From Symbiodinium sp. CCMP2592 (lineage: Eukaryota > Sar > Dinophyceae > Suessiales > Symbiodiniaceae), in the NCBI GenBank assembly GCA_905221615.1, contig CAJNDT010000957.1, positions 1 to 64,000 on the forward strand: a DNA stretch of 64,000 bases. Reading direction: 5' to 3'. Below, one piece after another: positions 61,902 to 64,000 of this stretch. The notes below the pieces were generated by a model. That model saw nothing but the letters and a program-made list of their open reading frames with translations, had not been told where the DNA came from and searched no databases. Numbering within the stretch: the stretch's first letter is position 1; each line of letters opens with the position of its first letter. The translations under genes and the position numbers were made by a program.

Positions 61902-61947
61902 GTGGGTCGGCGAGGCTGGCAAGCTGCGTGTGCACTACTCCAAGCCT
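61902..61947 (+). CDS. Exon-like segment
   Basis: CCCTGAG| then WVGEAGKLRVHYSKP|GTGGGG. 46 nt with AG and GT borders. Confidence 0.45.
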
Positions 61948-62434
61948 GTGGGGGCCTTTTTGAGTTGGAGACTCCTCGGATTCAGGATTGTGTGTTTACG
62001 ATGTAGTTTTTTTACGTTTCTGGGTGCATCGCGACTTTTTGCTGGCTATTTTCCAGCCTAAGCTGTTAGCCTCTTATGTTGCTCTTTTCATAGCCCGTTC
62101 TCGATGCTGGCCAAGCGCGGCCCACCTTGGGATCTGTGTTTCATCTTTTCACTAGTCTCGAGGTGTTGCTGGTCAAGGGTTTCGACTTTGAAAAGTGATC
62201 TTAATCTGAATGTGAGAAACGGGTCACTAGACCAACCCCTGATTGCTACCAAAGGGGCCTTATTAAATTTACATATTATACCTTATAACTATAGTCCAAT
62301 GGGCCTCAAAACCCTTTTCTAGTCATAATTAAGGACCCCAAATTATAGTACCCTTATAGATCCCTCTTGGTAGCCCGTATGCAGCCCTTTACAGGAACCC
62401 TAGTAAAGGCCCAAGGTTTCATAATGGCTCCAAG

Positions 62435-62518
62435 CCTGGCAAAGCTGGAAGATGCAGAAGGTGAGCAGCATGCCCTCGAGGCGTCGAGGCTTGAACAAGC
62501 GGCAGACGGCGCCCTAAT
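62435..62518 (+). CDS. Exon whose donor is supplied by a family C element
   Basis: TCCAAG| then LAKLEDAEGEQHALEASRLE and QAADGAL, AT|GTAGGAACC. A Glu/Ala coiled-coil-like helix. The GT donor is the first base pair of the family C inverted repeat, as at 54185. Confidence 0.6.
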
Positions 62519-62667
62519 GTAGGAACCTGATTAAGAAACCCGGGGCCTATAACACCAAAATATTAGGATTCATACAAAGAACCCTAATAGAGGCTCAAGG
62601 TTTCTTATATGAGTCCTACTATTTTGGGGTTGTAGGGCCAGGGTTTCATATCAGGTTCCTACATTAT
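62516..62667. mobile_element. Family C element with TA on both sides
   Basis: CCC-TA-ATGTAGGAACCTG at the left and CAGGTTCCTACAT-TA-TTC at the right: perfect 13-bp inverted ends inside TA/TA. Inner arms are partly duplicated. It probably makes up the start of the intron after 62518. Confidence 0.8.
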
Positions 62668-64000
62668 TCAGACAGGGTCATGAGAACCCCATAAAGTCAT
62701 AAAAGCCCCTACGCCCCGAGGCAAAGCTGCGAGACTGCCAAAAAGCCAAGCCTTGTACTATAGTCTCCTTAGGATGTTTTAATTCTTGTTCGTATAAAAC
62801 CCTTGAGAATATTAAAAATCTTCTTTCAATTATGGTTCGAAGGGTGGTATAGTGTAGATGCAAGCCCACAAACCCTACCCCTCAACCCCCGTAAAAAAGC
62901 CCTAAACCTGAGGTGATCGCGTATCTCGGATTTCTCCTGCTGAACGACCCCGTCGTCGGCAAGTGCGCCAAATTTCCGAGAGTACGAGCTTTCTGCTGAT
63001 TCCGCAGTGCCTCAGGCGTGTCCCGTAAACCCTATAATCATATCTTCTCTAAGCTGGAAGCATCATGCGCACCAAATCCTACCGCCCTTGACTGAACATG
63101 CCGCCAAACACTACTGAGAGTTGCGAGACCAGGTACCATCCCTGGAGTGAGCCACTGGACCACTACTGGGAGAGGCCCTTGTAGTTAGGATTTCAGAGCC
63201 AGCGTTGATTTAGTGTCCACGAGGCCTCTGACGTACAAATTCAGAGTATCTGCTGTTGGGCAGTCCGGGCTGTGGGACGAGCGATTTGGATGTAGCAGTT
63301 CAGATCGATTGGGCGTGCAGGAGCCGTTCAATGTCGTTAGGAGGTACGCAAGCCCAGGAGAACTCATGTATACTCATATCGTGTGGATGCTGATTCACTG
63401 CTCCATTTGCGGGAGGATGGCTTCTTCGAATATGCTCGGAGAATTGCGGAGGTTAGTAAGGGCTTGCAGGGAATCGAGAGCTTCCATGCCTGACGCCTTT
63501 TCATCGCAGACGGTCTCCCGAGAGCAGGGTCAGGGCTCAACGTGAACGCCCATAGCAGCTCTGACATCCTACTCCTCCGCAGCCGGCAGCACCTCGCCCT
63601 GAAACGTTTCCGTTGCTTAACGCCGAAGTCCACTGCACCCCCGCTGCTTGGCAGGTTCACATTTCTTCAGGACTGTGATGTCCATTCGCTGCAGGGCAAA
63701 CCGCCCAAAGATGGCGGACCCCCATGCCACATGGCTTGTACAGTGGTATCGTTGCAAGGGGCTGTAAGTAATTACGACAGAAGTTGAAGTCAGTATCCCC
63801 TTATAGAGTCAGGCTTTTTTATTTGCCCAAAGCCCCATGTTAGATATCAAAGCCAGCACTACATCGTGGAACCGAAGCAGAAGTGCAAGTTTGGGCTCTG
63901 CGACTTTTGCTTCGCACCCGACTTTGGCCGCTCCATGCGACCGTCCCTGCCCCAAACCTACATCTTCCAGAAGAGGGGGTGTGTAGTGTAGAGGCCTTAA

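Overview
This 64-kb window looks like nuclear DNA of a dinoflagellate, most likely a Symbiodiniaceae/Suessiales-type genome. The organism call is inference; nothing was searched. Supporting signs are: a 22-nt sequence at 54616-54637 that matches the dinoflagellate spliced leader except for one base; TTTAGGG (plant/alveolate-type telomere) fragments scattered through the interior; very short exons separated by long introns with GT and some GC donors; and no bacterial operons, Shine-Dalgarno sites, rRNA or tRNA genes.

Most ATG-to-stop frames here are chance or microsatellite frames. The believable coding sequence is a series of 25-260-nt exons, nearly all on the plus strand. I found them by codon character, an AG before and GT or GC after, and in places by matching phases between neighbours. 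Stop-bearing exons near 21838, 39637, 51222, 51704 and 61220 suggest several plus-strand genes, roughly 1.8-21.8 kb, 22-40 kb, 41-51.7 kb and 52-62.5 kb. I cannot assemble the full transcripts. Recognisable pieces are a split WW-like domain (11.74-12.18 kb), a second WW-like exon (15.02-15.16 kb), two paralogous 52-nt exons (15.66 and 18.77 kb), an N-myristoylation-type start (3977), an AT-hook exon (36.24 kb), a CxxxCxxCH segment (54.49 kb), a single-exon secreted protein with two Cys-rich repeats (23759-24415) and a minus-strand coiled-coil protein (58399-59166).

The introns are dominated by three kinds of sequence. (1) About fifteen families of 80-150-bp inverted-repeat elements (MITE-like), often with TA at both ends, several of which supply the GT or AG at the exon edge, as introners do. 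(2) Telomere-like fragments, which repeatedly start right at an exon end as GTTTAGGG. (3) Two short recurrent motifs, GTCCGAGTGTGAG...GAAACCC at intron starts and GGCCTGGATGCAAAAAGGG inside introns. Microsatellite blocks lie at 8.9-11.1, 20.1-20.9, 24.6-25.4, 45.4 and 50.2-50.7 kb.

A block from about 54.6 to 59.2 kb is almost free of telomere-like fragments and MITEs, holds a 167-bp tandem duplication and the minus-strand coiled-coil ORF, and may be an inserted unit. Long stretches without any call hold degenerate telomere-like repeats or sequence I could not interpret.
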